From CAYRWR01 sp964537555 (lineage in GTDB: Bacteria; Spirochaetota; Brevinematia; Brevinematales; CAYRWR01): a DNA stretch of 64,000 bases. A program made the position numbers and the translations under genes. The stretch lies in the NCBI GenBank assembly GCA_964537555.1, contig CAZIAD010000005.1, positions 62,001-126,000 on the forward strand, read 5' to 3'. Shown one piece after another: positions 25,080 to 34,041 of this stretch (position 1 is its first letter; every line of letters starts with the position of its first letter). The notes below the pieces were generated by a model. That model was not told where the DNA came from and made no database searches. It saw only the letters and a list, made by a program, of their open reading frames with translations.

Positions 25080-25361
25080 TTAATGATAATCAACGATCTC
25101 CACATTATGGGCATTGTTTTCATTCCAGAGAAAACATAGCCTCCACTGATCGTTAATACGGATACTATACCGGCCCTCTCTATCCCCTTTTAACTTTTCC
25201 AGATTATTGGAAGGGGGCACCCTCAGGTCATTAATACTAATGGCCGCATGCAGCATAAACAACTTTCTCAGTGCAATTTTTTGAATATCATGGGGAATCT
25301 TTTTAGAAAATTCCTGACCCCATATTTTAGCGGTTTCTTTATCTTTAAAATCTTTTATTAT
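25080..25361 (-). CDS. higB: HigB-like toxin, non-standard or lost start codon
   Basis: The reading frame gives a complete HigB of about 93 residues (IKDFKDKETAKIWGQEFSKK, then GDREGRYSIRINDQWRLCF and VEIVDYH at the end). HigB toxins are RelE-fold, ribosome-dependent mRNA nucleases. The expected start falls on ATA codons at 25361-25356, with no ATG, GTG or TTG in frame until TTG at 25262, which would remove the first third of the protein. An in-frame TGA lies above. A consensus promoter is placed so that transcription would start at about this point. The toxin is therefore either leaderless with a rare start codon, or silenced by start loss. Confidence 0.7.
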   Translation of the reverse strand: MIKDFKDKETAKIWGQEFSKKIPHDIQKIALRKLFMLHAAISINDLRVPPSNNLEKLKGDREGRYSIRINDQWRLCFLWNENNAHNVEIVDYH

Positions 25362-25368
25362 TAATAAA

Positions 25369-25397
25369 ATAATAACGTCACGCGTTCATAATGTCAA
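25369..25397 (-). promoter_or_regulatory. consensus promoter of higBA
   Basis: On the minus strand TTGACA (25397-25392) and TATTAT (25374-25369) are exactly 17 bp apart. The expected start point is about 25362, i.e. at the first codons of the HigB frame. An inverted repeat AATAACG ... CGTTATT spans the promoter and is a plausible HigA operator. Confidence 0.75.
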
Positions 25398-25454
25398 GCG
25401 TTATTAATAGAATTTTTAATGCTAAATAATAGTCACTAGCTGATATTCTATAGT

Positions 25455-25558
25455 GGATATCTCTTTTCAGTCCGAGCCCTAACCCTCACACAGATAAACT
25501 ATCTGCAACCCCACCCAGCCCCCCTTCCCCTCCGAAGTCTGTTGTGTAAGTCGATAGT
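25455..25558 (+). repeat. ~100-bp repeat family, copy C
   Basis: Matches copy A (24065-24168): AGTCCGAGCCCTAACCCTCA, then CACAGATAAACTATCTG, CCCCCTTCCCCTCCGAAGTC and TGTGTAAGTCGATAGTC. With copies A and B it brackets the HigBA module in direct orientation. Confidence 0.75.
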
Positions 25559-25967
25559 CAAAAGTCCACGTCGGTAGATCAGTCTGCTCTCATTCTATCC
25601 ACAGTATATACTTCAATGATAAATACAGAGGTGGCCTGCGCCGGCTTTTCTCCTCACCCTTACTACCCCGCCGGTGAATCCATCGGTAATTTGCCGTCCT
25701 CGCATTGCCCATACCTCGGACCTCCTGTCCTCCACCTTAACTCAGGTCATGGATTCTCAGCTACAGATCATACTATATCAAAAAATCTTTTAGAAATCAA
25801 CTTATCACAACACACCTGGAATATTCCCTATTTTCAATCTCTCATAAAAGAGTGACTTTATTTGCTCCTGGAATCCGGCATCTTTTCAACCCCTTTCTCC
25901 CTAAAACCCTTCCAATAGATGTATTTTTCCCGGATTTTACCTTAAAATACTAGGATAAGAGGGACCA
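25559..25967. other. spacer before ABC transporter genes
   Basis: No supported gene. An open frame at 25616-25855 has no ribosome site and an unusual Pro/His/Ser-rich composition, so it is not accepted. Confidence 0.35.
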
Positions 25968-27293
25968 TTGAATCAAATACTGATACTGAAAAAATACACC
26001 CTGCACCCCCTGCTGCGCCAGATCATTTCACTGCTCCGATCCAGCCCGGGCTATGTACTGCTCCTTTTGGTGGTAACAGGCCTGGCCTATTATAAGTACA
26101 TAAGCTTTTTAATCCATACTCCTCTCGGCCTGGATGGGATGACTCCGGTATATATCCTCCTGCTGTTTTGCCTTCACCTGGCAATACAGTATTTCCAGGA
26201 CCCCGGTTTTTATGAGAAAGAGCTGATCTTCTTTCATACCACTCCTCAGCACCCTTTCGATATTATCAGCATGATCCTCTTCAGGCAGATGTTCCGAAGG
26301 TCATTACTGCTCCTGGCTTATTTCTGCCTGGCCTGGCCCTTCCTTCTCTTTGCCCTGCACCTGGCCCTTTCCATGCAGATCCTGTTTTATATCCTGATCA
26401 CCCTGCTTTTTTTAAGGGCCATGGCTGTGTTCCAGATGCTTCGATTAGGTCTGCACCGCTTTAAAAAATGGCTGCTCTGGCTGTACATCCTGAACTTTGC
26501 ATCCCTTTCCCTGCTTTTTTTATTCCAGACATACCCCCTGGTCCCCCTCCTTTCCGAGGCTATATTCCTTATCCTGAACCGTATCCTCCTGCACCCTTCC
26601 CTCCAGAAAAACAGCCCCCGGATCCTCTCCTGCATGCTGCTGGCTCATAAAAAGAAAAAGACCGCTGAAATGCTGAAAAAACGAATAGTCAGAATTCTTT
26701 CCTGGAATAACCCTGGGGTCCGCTTTGTTATCCATAAATACTTTAATATGAAGAACCTGGGATATTTAGTGTTTCAGGCCGCAGTGGTGGCTGCCTCCAT
26801 ATTCCTCTATGCCCAGTCAGGGTCTATGGACACAGAAGAAGCCTCCACTGCTACTACCGCACTGCTGATACTTTTTAATATTTCATCCTTCATGACTGGA
26901 CAGTTGATCCTGGATACCATCCAGTCCATTGACCTGTATCGCTACAGAATAAGCCCTGTGAGTTTCACCCGGATCAGCCTTCAGGAGATACTCAGTATGT
27001 GTTTACTTTATCTTCCAGCCGCCCTGCTTCTTTCTACTCTGTTAATATTGACCCAGCCCCTACTATTATTGACTGCCATTCCTTCCGTATTTTTACTGAC
27101 AGGCATGGGCTGGTATTTACGTATCCTCTTCCCGGACAGGAAACTGCAGGGGGAGTTTTTGTTTGGAATTCTGTTTTTACTCCTCATGATAGCCCAGGTG
27201 ATCAGTCCCCTGGTATTTTGCGCTCTGGCAGTTTTAATATTCCCGGGATTGATGGTTATGGCCCGGCAGAAATATAATTCACTGGAATTTTAA
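25968..27293 (+). CDS. multi-spanning membrane protein, ABC exporter permease
   Basis: The product is 441 residues. The start is TTG at 25968 with a purine-rich AAGAGGGA upstream. About ten hydrophobic segments are visible, for example VLLLLVVTGLAYY and LLAYFCLAWPFLLFALHLAL, separated by short basic loops, with a longer cytoplasmic part around residues 220-265. It is 9 bp from an ABC ATPase gene, so it is most likely the permease of a two-gene export system of ABC-2 type. The substrate is not predictable. Confidence 0.75.
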   Translation: MNQILILKKYTLHPLLRQIISLLRSSPGYVLLLLVVTGLAYYKYISFLIHTPLGLDGMTPVYILLLFCLHLAIQYFQDPGFYEKELIFFHTTPQHPFDIISMILFRQMFRRSLLLLAYFCLAWPFLLFALHLALSMQILFYILITLLFLRAMAVFQMLRLGLHRFKKWLLWLYILNFASLSLLFLFQTYPLVPLLSEAIFLILNRILLHPSLQKNSPRILSCMLLAHKKKKTAEMLKKRIVRILSWNNPGVRFVIHKYFNMKNLGYLVFQAAVVAASIFLYAQSGSMDTEEASTATTALLILFNISSFMTGQLILDTIQSIDLYRYRISPVSFTRISLQEILSMCLLYLPAALLLSTLLILTQPLLLLTAIPSVFLLTGMGWYLRILFPDRKLQGEFLFGILFLLLMIAQVISPLVFCALAVLIFPGLMVMARQKYNSLEF

Positions 27294-27302
27294 GGATAGG
27301 AC

Positions 27303-28007
27303 ATGATAAGATTCAGCAATGTCACTAAAGATTTTGGAGATAAACGGGGTGTATTCGCCCTCGATTTTACACTGGAATGCGGTAAGATCTACGGATTTCT
27401 GGGTAAAAATGGCGCCGGCAAAAGCACAACCATTAAACTTCTCATGTCCCTCTTAAAACCGGACTCCGGGGAGATTTTTATTGACAACAAAGATATCAGT
27501 GTTTTCGAACATGGACAGGCCGCTAAAAAAATGCTGGGATATCTTCCTTCTGATGATTATCTTTTCCCTCATCTGAGCGGGCGGGAAAACCTGGAATACA
27601 TGTCTCTCCTTAAGACGGGTGACCTCCATCAGTACCGGGCCCTGGACCATGAGATCCGGGAGCTGGAAATGGAGGAGTACCTGGATGAAATGATCCACTC
27701 TTATTCCTCGGGTATGCTGCAGAAGATCCACCTCCTGGCCTCCCTGATCGGCACACCTCGCATCCTGCTCTGGGACGAGCCTCATACCGGACTGGATGTC
27801 CTGTCTAATATTTTCATGCACCACATCCTCAAGACATGGATATCCCCTGAGCGTCTCGTCTTTTTCTCCAGCCACATCCTGGAGATGGTAGAAAACATCT
27901 GTGATGAGGTACTCATCATCCATGAGGGCAGCATCCGTGAGATCTGGAAAAAAGAAGAGGGCACAGACCTGCAGCAGCATTACCTGAGGGTCATTCAGGG
28001 CCATTAA
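27303..28007 (+). CDS. ABC transporter ATP-binding protein
   Basis: The product is 234 residues. All nucleotide-binding motifs are present: Walker A GKNGAGKST, signature YSSGMLQKI (a divergent LSGGQ), Walker B RILLWDEPHTGLD and the switch His in FFSSHIL. It drives transport by the preceding membrane protein, with which it forms an operon (9-bp gap). Length and sequence are like ABC-2 exporter ATPases (CcmA/BcrA type), used for drugs, peptides or lipids. Confidence 0.88.
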   Translation: MIRFSNVTKDFGDKRGVFALDFTLECGKIYGFLGKNGAGKSTTIKLLMSLLKPDSGEIFIDNKDISVFEHGQAAKKMLGYLPSDDYLFPHLSGRENLEYMSLLKTGDLHQYRALDHEIRELEMEEYLDEMIHSYSSGMLQKIHLLASLIGTPRILLWDEPHTGLDVLSNIFMHHILKTWISPERLVFFSSHILEMVENICDEVLIIHEGSIREIWKKEEGTDLQQHYLRVIQGH

Positions 28008-28082
28008 AGATCCACTAGAGTAATAATAGTGTCTTATATATTTTTACTGGTAATCATCGTATAGCTAAATACAACACCACTC

Positions 28083-28931
28083 TCATTCCTTTTCCCCCAA
28101 ATCAAGCTGCGCCTCTATCTTGTCATACAGGGCATCCAGTTTTTTCCGTACATTCCTATCCTCATGATCATTGCTATAATGTGCCAGATAGCCCATCATG
28201 TCATCAAAGAGATCATAGGGCAGCACCAGTCTGACCCGGTTATTGTTCTCCGGGGCTCCCGATACCAGATCCAGTATCTCGTCTTCCATAAAAGTCAGTT
28301 CCAGGAGCAGGGCTCTGTCTTTTTTACTGAGTACCAGACTGACCTCTTCGGGAATATCCTGCTGTGCCTGGGATGTTAAGCGCTCATGCTTATGCAGCTG
28401 GATGATCTCTGCCTGTGTCTCCTCCCCCTCTTCATCCTCCAAGTCATCTTCATAAGCATCTTCATCGTAGTCTGGATACTGTTCCGGTGCCTCACCCACG
28501 CTCTCCACCACACGGGGAAATTTCAGCTCTTTGTCACTCTCCCGGGGCAGGCGCATCTCACAGCATAACAGAGGGAAATCCCATTCATCCCCGTAGTCAA
28601 ACAGGAACAGCATCCCGACACTGACCATAGGAAATGCTTCCAAAATAATGGTTTTCTTAACACCCGGAAAACGGGATGGCTCTCCCAAATCAGCAAAGAG
28701 CTCAAATCCTACTTCTGAACGCAGGGGTTCTTTCATATCTTCATAAAAACCAAATGCATGATCCATGTCAAAATCAATACTATCCAGAATAGTCTCAGCC
28801 AGCTGATAGAGACTGGCTTCAGCAGGCATCTCTATGATGCGCCGGGCCGTCTCCTTGCCATCCATATCCCAGTCCACATAGGCCTTGATGGTGACCACCC
28901 ATTCGTTTTTCTTGAGTTTACGTGCTTTCAT
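28083..28931 (-). CDS. plasmid pRiA4b ORF-3-like protein
   Basis: The product is 282 residues. The N-terminal ~170 residues match the PRiA4_ORF3 domain: a beta-rich fold with LYQLAETILDSIDFDMDHAF, FLFDYGDEWDFPLL and FPRVVESVGEAPEQYPDYDE. It is followed by an acidic linker and a ~100-residue C-terminal part of unknown type. The family was first seen on plasmids and beside IS1096-type elements; its biochemical role is unknown. It stands alone here, downstream of the ABC genes on the opposite strand. Confidence 0.85.
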   Translation of the reverse strand: MKARKLKKNEWVVTIKAYVDWDMDGKETARRIIEMPAEASLYQLAETILDSIDFDMDHAFGFYEDMKEPLRSEVGFELFADLGEPSRFPGVKKTIILEAFPMVSVGMLFLFDYGDEWDFPLLCCEMRLPRESDKELKFPRVVESVGEAPEQYPDYDEDAYEDDLEDEEGEETQAEIIQLHKHERLTSQAQQDIPEEVSLVLSKKDRALLLELTFMEDEILDLVSGAPENNNRVRLVLPYDLFDDMMGYLAHYSNDHEDRNVRKKLDALYDKIEAQLDLGEKE

Positions 28932-29013
28932 TTATTTCCCCTTGCTTACTGCTATTTAGGGAGTCCTCCTGACTCCTGGCACACTACTCTGATACGGACA
29001 GGTATACTGCCCT

Positions 29014-30234
29014 TTATATCTCATCCGACAATAAAAAATCGATAATATTCCTGTGCCTGATCCCGGATCTTTCACCAACAGGCAATCTATCCATACTGAG
29101 TACATACTTGGGAAAATTATCACTTACTTTTTCCAGAGACCGGTATTCTCTATCTATAGTCTCAATACTGGCCAGTAAATAGGCGACTTGAATGTATACC
29201 TTTTCCTGGTCTTTTGTGGCAATAAAATCTATCTCCTCGTCATACACTTTTCCGATGGATACTGTATAACCTCTAATCATGAGCTCCTGGAACACAATAT
29301 TCTCCAGTATGCCGGATATATCTCTGGTTTTAAATCCCAGTAGACTATGCCTGAGGCCAATATCACCCAGATAATACTTTTCATAGACAGACATATGCTT
29401 CCTGCCTTTAATATCATAGCGCCTAACTTTATCCAGCAGAAATGCATTTTGCAGATATTCCAGGTAATTAATCACCAGATCCACACTTACATTGATATGC
29501 TGGGACCGGGCATAATCCGCAATACTTTTGGCGGTGGTAATATTTCCACAGTTGTCAAAACTAAAGCGGCATATTCTTTCTAAAAAGGGGACATCCCTGA
29601 CAGCATTACGGGAGACCACATCTTTTAATAGGATCGCCTGTAGTATAGACCCCAGGTATTCAAATACTATCTCATCCTTCTGGTCCAAAAAATGGATGAG
29701 AGGAAATCCCCCATATTTTAGAAAGTGATCAAATTCTATATAAGGGTCCATTGCTTTATTACCTGTCATCTTTCTAAAGCGAAGCCATTCTGAAAAATTT
29801 AAAGGAAAAATCCTGAATTGAATATATCTCCCTGTCAATAGAGTGGCTAATTCTGAAGATAGGAGGTGTGCATTGGAACCTGATATATACAGGTCTGCAA
29901 TATCATCTGCCAGAAATGAGACTAATGCCTTTTCCCAGTTTTGGATCTCCTGTACTTCATCAATAAAAAGATAACATCTGCCCTTTATTCCCTGAAATGA
30001 GGATTTAATAAATTGGTTCAGGGCTTTATAGTCGGCAATAAAATCAAAATCCAGGGAATCTTTATTGATGCTGATGATATTTTCCTGCCTGACCCCTGTA
30101 TCTATCAGGTGTTGTTTTATCATCTTGAGAATGGTACTCTTACCCACCCGCCTCATACCGGTCAACACTTTAATCAGGGGTTTATCAATAAAGGGGAGGA
30201 TGTGTTGAATATATATATCCCTTTGAATGATCAT
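29014..30234 (-). CDS. AAA_14/DUF4143 ATPase, first copy
   Basis: The start was set at the internal ATG at 30234, which has AAAGGAG upstream; the product is 406 residues. The N-terminus is an AAA+ ATPase with Walker A LTGMRRVGKST and Walker B YLFIDEVQEIQNWE. The C-terminal half is DUF4143, ending with EEIDFIATKDQEKVYIQVAY, which resembles a degenerate PD-(D/E)xK core. The function of these ATPases is unknown; they are frequent in accessory regions. A second, related copy is at 35352. A promoter (TTGTAT-17-TATAAT) lies just upstream. Confidence 0.87.
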   Translation of the reverse strand: MIIQRDIYIQHILPFIDKPLIKVLTGMRRVGKSTILKMIKQHLIDTGVRQENIISINKDSLDFDFIADYKALNQFIKSSFQGIKGRCYLFIDEVQEIQNWEKALVSFLADDIADLYISGSNAHLLSSELATLLTGRYIQFRIFPLNFSEWLRFRKMTGNKAMDPYIEFDHFLKYGGFPLIHFLDQKDEIVFEYLGSILQAILLKDVVSRNAVRDVPFLERICRFSFDNCGNITTAKSIADYARSQHINVSVDLVINYLEYLQNAFLLDKVRRYDIKGRKHMSVYEKYYLGDIGLRHSLLGFKTRDISGILENIVFQELMIRGYTVSIGKVYDEEIDFIATKDQEKVYIQVAYLLASIETIDREYRSLEKVSDNFPKYVLSMDRLPVGERSGIRHRNIIDFLLSDEI

Positions 30235-30270
30235 TGAAGGCTCCTTTCCCAATAGTAAGAACACAAACAG

Positions 30271-30299
30271 ATTATAAAACATTTTATTAGGTTATACAA
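30271..30299 (-). promoter_or_regulatory. promoter of first AAA_14 ATPase gene
   Basis: On the minus strand TTGTAT (30299-30294) and TATAAT (30276-30271) are separated by 17 bp, about 40 bp before the start codon. No palindromic operator like that of the second copy was seen. Confidence 0.55.
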
Positions 30300-30368
30300 G
30301 ATATATTCATAAAATATTATTATTGTTCGTTTATACACTAATCATTAATATCAACTGTGCCTAAATCA

Positions 30369-30713
30369 TTATTCAAGCATCTCTCTGCTCTTTTTAAGAT
30401 TTTCAGCTTCCTGCACCACCTTCTCCCTGATAGCAGGGGGCAGGTCCTCTTCTCTGATCCTGCCGTCCAGTAATCCCCCGGCCACTATCCAGCTCTCCTC
30501 TGATCCCATAACATAGTATTTATACTGCTCCCGGGAAATCCCATTGTGATGTTTGTGGATCTCTTCGTTGAGCTCAAAAGCATCTATCTCACCCCTTTTC
30601 CATGATTGAAAATGGCTGTACAGAGCCTCCAGAGCCTTACTAAGATCTATCTCATATAGTTCAGCGATCATTTTCCGTAGTTCCCGTTTTTGTGCTTTTG
30701 TATAACTGCTCAT
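30369..30713 (-). CDS. conserved small protein, unknown function
   Basis: The start was put at the ATG at 30713 because GGAGG lies five bases upstream; the longer open frame lacks one. The 114-residue product is charged and helical, with KAQKRELRKMIAELYEIDLS, WKRGEIDAFELNEEIHKHHNG and PPAIREKVVQEAENL. Proteins with this layout are found in many bacteria without a known function. No signal or membrane helix is seen, and no operon partner. Confidence 0.7.
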   Translation of the reverse strand: MSSYTKAQKRELRKMIAELYEIDLSKALEALYSHFQSWKRGEIDAFELNEEIHKHHNGISREQYKYYVMGSEESWIVAGGLLDGRIREEDLPPAIREKVVQEAENLKKSREMLE

Positions 30714-30966
30714 ATTTGCCTCCACCGGCCAGCCAGGCCGGTAAAAATGGTTTTTCCATAGATTTACCAAACTGGCATTGGTATATTGCATTTGGGTGTT
30801 TCAGCTCCTTTTCCCGCGACCATCCCTAAATCGTGCAAAATCTTCTTTTTTTCAATCCCGTCATTATTTTAAACAGATTTGTTTTTTTTTAAAGAAAAAC
30901 CATGTAGCCCCCTGATTGCGTCATTTTTCCTTTATGAAACAGAACTTTTCTTCCATAAGCCTTACA

Positions 30967-31656
30967 TTACTTCTGACTTTCGACTTTTGACTTTTCGACT
31001 TTCACCCATCCTGCCTGTATGAGCCTGCCGGCCAGTTCCTCCCCGGACAGCCGCACTGTCCATACCCGTACCTGTTTTAAAGTACGCAGTAGTTCTTCGT
31101 GCGACAGCTGCAGCCTGGCATAACCTTCGCATAATACGCCCCAGTGGTTCCCTGCCATAGGGATCACTTCCAGATGAGGTTGCTTTTTTTGTGTAAGCCA
31201 GAGATACTCCTTCCTCCCCTGGTCCGACCACAGGCCCAGCCCCTGAGCCCGGGCCTCTGCCTCCAGCTCTACAAAGGCCTCCTTCTGAGAAAAGCTGTAC
31301 TCCGGGGTGGCAAAGCCGTATCCTCCCGCTATGAGGAGGGCATTGAGCATCCTGCCGTCGGGGAGATAGACATAAGCCAGAAGACGGCCGTATTTACCTT
31401 TCTGATCATTTTTATCATACTTCAGGGTCACGGTATTGGACAGGGCCAGTTTCCTGACCAGGGCCGAGGCCTCCGGCCCAAAATACTCTACTCCTTTCTG
31501 AGTATGTTTAGTCTCCGGAGTATCCACGCCCAGGAGTCTTATGATGTCACCATTGTCCATCTCCAGGGTATCCCCGTCTACCACCCGGGCTACCATCCTG
31601 GCTCCCCCTGTCTGTACCGCCAGTAGTAGTATCAGCATCCACCCTGCTCTTCTCAT
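30967..31656 (-). CDS. secreted thermonuclease (SNase-like)
   Basis: The product is 229 residues. The signal peptide covers about residues 1-19. The staphylococcal-nuclease fold follows with all key residues: Asp27 and Asp45 for Ca, and catalytic Arg40, Glu48 (DTPET) and Arg91 (KYGRLLAYVY). It cuts DNA or RNA, probably extracellularly or in the periplasm. About 75 residues follow the domain; the final VEKSKVESQK is encoded by a GACTTTT-type repeat, so the natural C-terminus may have been extended by that element. Confidence 0.85.
   Translation of the reverse strand: MRRAGWMLILLLAVQTGGARMVARVVDGDTLEMDNGDIIRLLGVDTPETKHTQKGVEYFGPEASALVRKLALSNTVTLKYDKNDQKGKYGRLLAYVYLPDGRMLNALLIAGGYGFATPEYSFSQKEAFVELEAEARAQGLGLWSDQGRKEYLWLTQKKQPHLEVIPMAGNHWGVLCEGYARLQLSHEELLRTLKQVRVWTVRLSGEELAGRLIQAGWVKVEKSKVESQK
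30971..31004 (+). repeat. GACTTTC-type repeat, copy 3, inside the 3' end of the nuclease gene
   Basis: TTCTGACTTTCGACTTTTGA followed by CTTTTCGACTTTC, the same low-complexity unit as at 9153 and 22846. Here it encodes the last residues of the thermonuclease. Confidence 0.65.
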
Positions 31657-31809
31657 CCTGCACCTCCTGATTCCATAGCATATACCCTCTCATCCCCCCG
31701 GTCAAGAGACTATCCCTTCGCCTTAGATTTAGTATATCCTCCTACCCTGTCAGGATCTGTCATAGTCCTGAGCTAAGATATATGGAAGGGGACAGAAAAG
31801 GAGGAAAAA

Positions 31810-32079
31810 ATGCTGAAAGAAGACTTTGACCTGCAGATCATAGGTGAGATCACCGGACCGGCTCCGGGAGGCTACTTCGTACAGGTACAGTGCCTCAATT
31901 TCCGGATCACCCGGAAGAAAGGCCGTATCGATGTGCTTCACCCCGATGAGTTCACTATGCAGTGCAGCCGTGACTTCCAGGCAGGTGATTTCGGTATATT
32001 TAATGTGCAGACCAGCGGCCTCATGGAGGGATATCCTGCCTGTATATTTCACAGCTTCAGTCCTCATTTGATACCGTAA
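31810..32079 (+). CDS. small conserved-looking protein, unknown function
   Basis: The product is 89 residues. AAAAGGAGG lies directly upstream of the ATG, which makes this a credible gene. Sequence alternates beta-like strands (QIIGEITGPAPGGYFVQVQC, FRITRKKGRIDVLH) and has no membrane segment. I do not recognise a family. It is monocistronic, divergent from the thermonuclease gene. Confidence 0.6.
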   Translation: MLKEDFDLQIIGEITGPAPGGYFVQVQCLNFRITRKKGRIDVLHPDEFTMQCSRDFQAGDFGIFNVQTSGLMEGYPACIFHSFSPHLIP

Positions 32080-32327
32080 GGTAATACTGATACTTTCCTT
32101 GGATAATCCTATTGCGTATATGTGTACCAGCCCGCTCCCTTCATCTTGCAGATTCCCGGGATCATGCTCATTTTAATTACTATTTTCATAAATGCATTAT
32201 CACACTTTATACCTTCAGTTTTGTTTAATGGTGTGTGCCTATTCTTTCCAATCAAGTAGTGCTTATAGAGCATACTAATCCCATTCAACTTTAAGTGGTA
32301 TACAGACGATATATGGAAAATAATATG

Positions 32328-32372
32328 TTGACTTTTTACCAGTATTTAACTATTATAGTTATATACTGGTAA
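32328..32372 (+). promoter_or_regulatory. promoter and inverted-repeat operator of the AbiE pair
   Basis: TTGACT (32328-32333) and TATTAT (32351-32356) are 17 bp apart. TTACCAGTAT (32336-32345) and its exact inverse ATACTGGTAA (32363-32372) flank the -10 box. This is the expected layout for autorepression by the AbiEi antitoxin. Confidence 0.75.
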
Positions 32373-32394
32373 ATATTTACATACAGAGGTGTAA

Positions 32395-33018
32395 ATGCTT
32401 AAGATCCCTGAACTAGACCGGCCGGAGATTGATGCCCAAACCCTGATCGATGCATTTAAAGGCTACCGCTTTCCCCGTAAAGCCATCTCAGACTTTGTAA
32501 AAAAGGGAGTGTTCACCCGGGTCAAGCCGGGGATATATATTCAAAACATAGGCAGCACCCGGGCATGGTCCCGGGAGATAGTAGCCAATATGATCTACGG
32601 GCCTTCCTATATCTCGTATGAATACGCTTTATCCTACTGGGGATTGATACCGGAGAGAGTGTACGAGCTTACTTGTGCCACCAGCGCTAAAAGACGAGTA
32701 TTTGATACAGCGGTGGGACGATTTACCTACCACCATCTGCCACAGGACTATTACTCTGTAGGATATATCTATGAGGAGCTGGAAACAGACCGGGGATTTC
32801 TGATCGCTACTCCCGAAAAGGCCCTTTGTGACCGTATTCAGAAAGAAACCGGTCGATTTTCCGTGACCAGTATGGAAGCTTTTCTCGTTGAAAACCTGCG
32901 CATAGATCCTGAAGAACTGGACCGACTGGAACTGGCCCGTATAGAACAGATCCGGGATCACAGTGCAAAGCAGTCCATCCACATCCTGGCCGATCTGATA
33001 AAAAGGAGACAGGCATGA
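32395..33018 (+). CDS. abiEi: AbiEi-family antitoxin
   Basis: The product is 207 residues. The N-terminal winged helix (ISDFVKKGVFTRVKPGIYI) is followed by the AbiEi core (YGPSYISYEYALSYWGLIPE, TYHHLPQDYYSVGY, ATPEKALCDRI). In type IV toxin-antitoxin systems AbiEi represses its operon through inverted repeats and opposes AbiEii without direct binding. An inverted repeat is present at the promoter. Its end overlaps the toxin gene by four bases. Confidence 0.88.
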   Translation: MLKIPELDRPEIDAQTLIDAFKGYRFPRKAISDFVKKGVFTRVKPGIYIQNIGSTRAWSREIVANMIYGPSYISYEYALSYWGLIPERVYELTCATSAKRRVFDTAVGRFTYHHLPQDYYSVGYIYEELETDRGFLIATPEKALCDRIQKETGRFSVTSMEAFLVENLRIDPEELDRLELARIEQIRDHSAKQSIHILADLIKRRQA

Positions 33019-33878
33019 ATCCCATTGAACCGTTTTTATCCCGATATCCGCTGGATAGTGTAGAGGACGGCATTCAGGCTCTCAGAGAGATTATACAGGA
33101 GATCGCCCTCTTAGGTCTATGGAGATCTCATTTCTTTGAGCATGCTGCCTTTTATGGAGGTAGCGCTCTGCGCATTCTCTATAAGCTAAACCGATATTCT
33201 GAAGACCTGGATTTTTCATTGATAAAGCCTGAGCCTCTCCTTGATTTTTCCCCCTATTACAAAGCTATCGTGAATGAACTACTCTCTTTTGGTTTTGAGG
33301 CGGATATCTCTACACCGGAAAAGAAGAACACATCAGCCGTAAAGAGTGCTTTCATCAAGATGAATACCAGGATCTCGATCCTCAACATTGGACTCCCCCC
33401 GGCCCTGGCCAACAGGATACAGCATAACCAGCGGCTCAAAATTAAGATCGAAGTAGACAGTGATCCCCCAGCCGGGGCTGACACGAATATCCGTTTCCAG
33501 TCCCTCCCTCAGGCCTATTCCGTCAAAGCCTATAATCTTGAATCCATGCTGGCTGGTAAGATCCACGCCCTTATTGCACGCAACTGGCAGGGCAGAGTAA
33601 AGGGCCGGGACTGGTACGACCTGGCCTGGTTCATGGGAAGGGAGGTGCCAGTCAATACTCCCCATCTGATCAGACGCTTGGAGCAGACCGGTCATCTGGA
33701 TGCGGGTATACCGGATCCAGTGGAAAATATTATAACACTCTTATCAAATGTAGTAGAGAACCTGGACATTCAAAAAGCCAGAGAAGATGTACTCCCCTTT
33801 TTGCAAAATAAGAGCGAGACCGATGTATGGTCTCGAGACTTTTTCCATCACATGATATCTTTGATTAAATTCAGATAA
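33015..33878 (+). CDS. abiEii: AbiEii-family nucleotidyltransferase toxin
   Basis: The product is 287 residues. The nucleotidyltransferase signature is YGGSALR followed by SEDLDFS (two Asp metal ligands), then a strand with KIKIEVDSDPP carrying the third acidic residue, and LESMLAGKIHALIARNWQGR and GRDWYDLAWFM toward the end, as in AbiEii proteins. Some members add nucleotides to tRNA acceptor ends and block translation; the pair gives abortive phage resistance in other bacteria. Overlapping start with the antitoxin gene shows coupled translation. Confidence 0.9.
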   Translation: MNPIEPFLSRYPLDSVEDGIQALREIIQEIALLGLWRSHFFEHAAFYGGSALRILYKLNRYSEDLDFSLIKPEPLLDFSPYYKAIVNELLSFGFEADISTPEKKNTSAVKSAFIKMNTRISILNIGLPPALANRIQHNQRLKIKIEVDSDPPAGADTNIRFQSLPQAYSVKAYNLESMLAGKIHALIARNWQGRVKGRDWYDLAWFMGREVPVNTPHLIRRLEQTGHLDAGIPDPVENIITLLSNVVENLDIQKAREDVLPFLQNKSETDVWSRDFFHHMISLIKFR

Positions 33879-34041
33879 CAACTGTCATTTATCCGACTGT
33901 CATTCGATTCACTGACTTGAATCCCTTACCACCACTACCCTCTGGTATCCGGATGTCTCAAAAAAAAAATTATTTTACACTATGTCACATTCTGTCATAC
34001 TCTAAAGTTATAATTATTTAATAATCATCAAGGAGACAAAA

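Noticed and set aside
25616..25855. 79-codon open frame
   Set aside because: No ribosome site, no recognisable domain, composition like translated repeat DNA.
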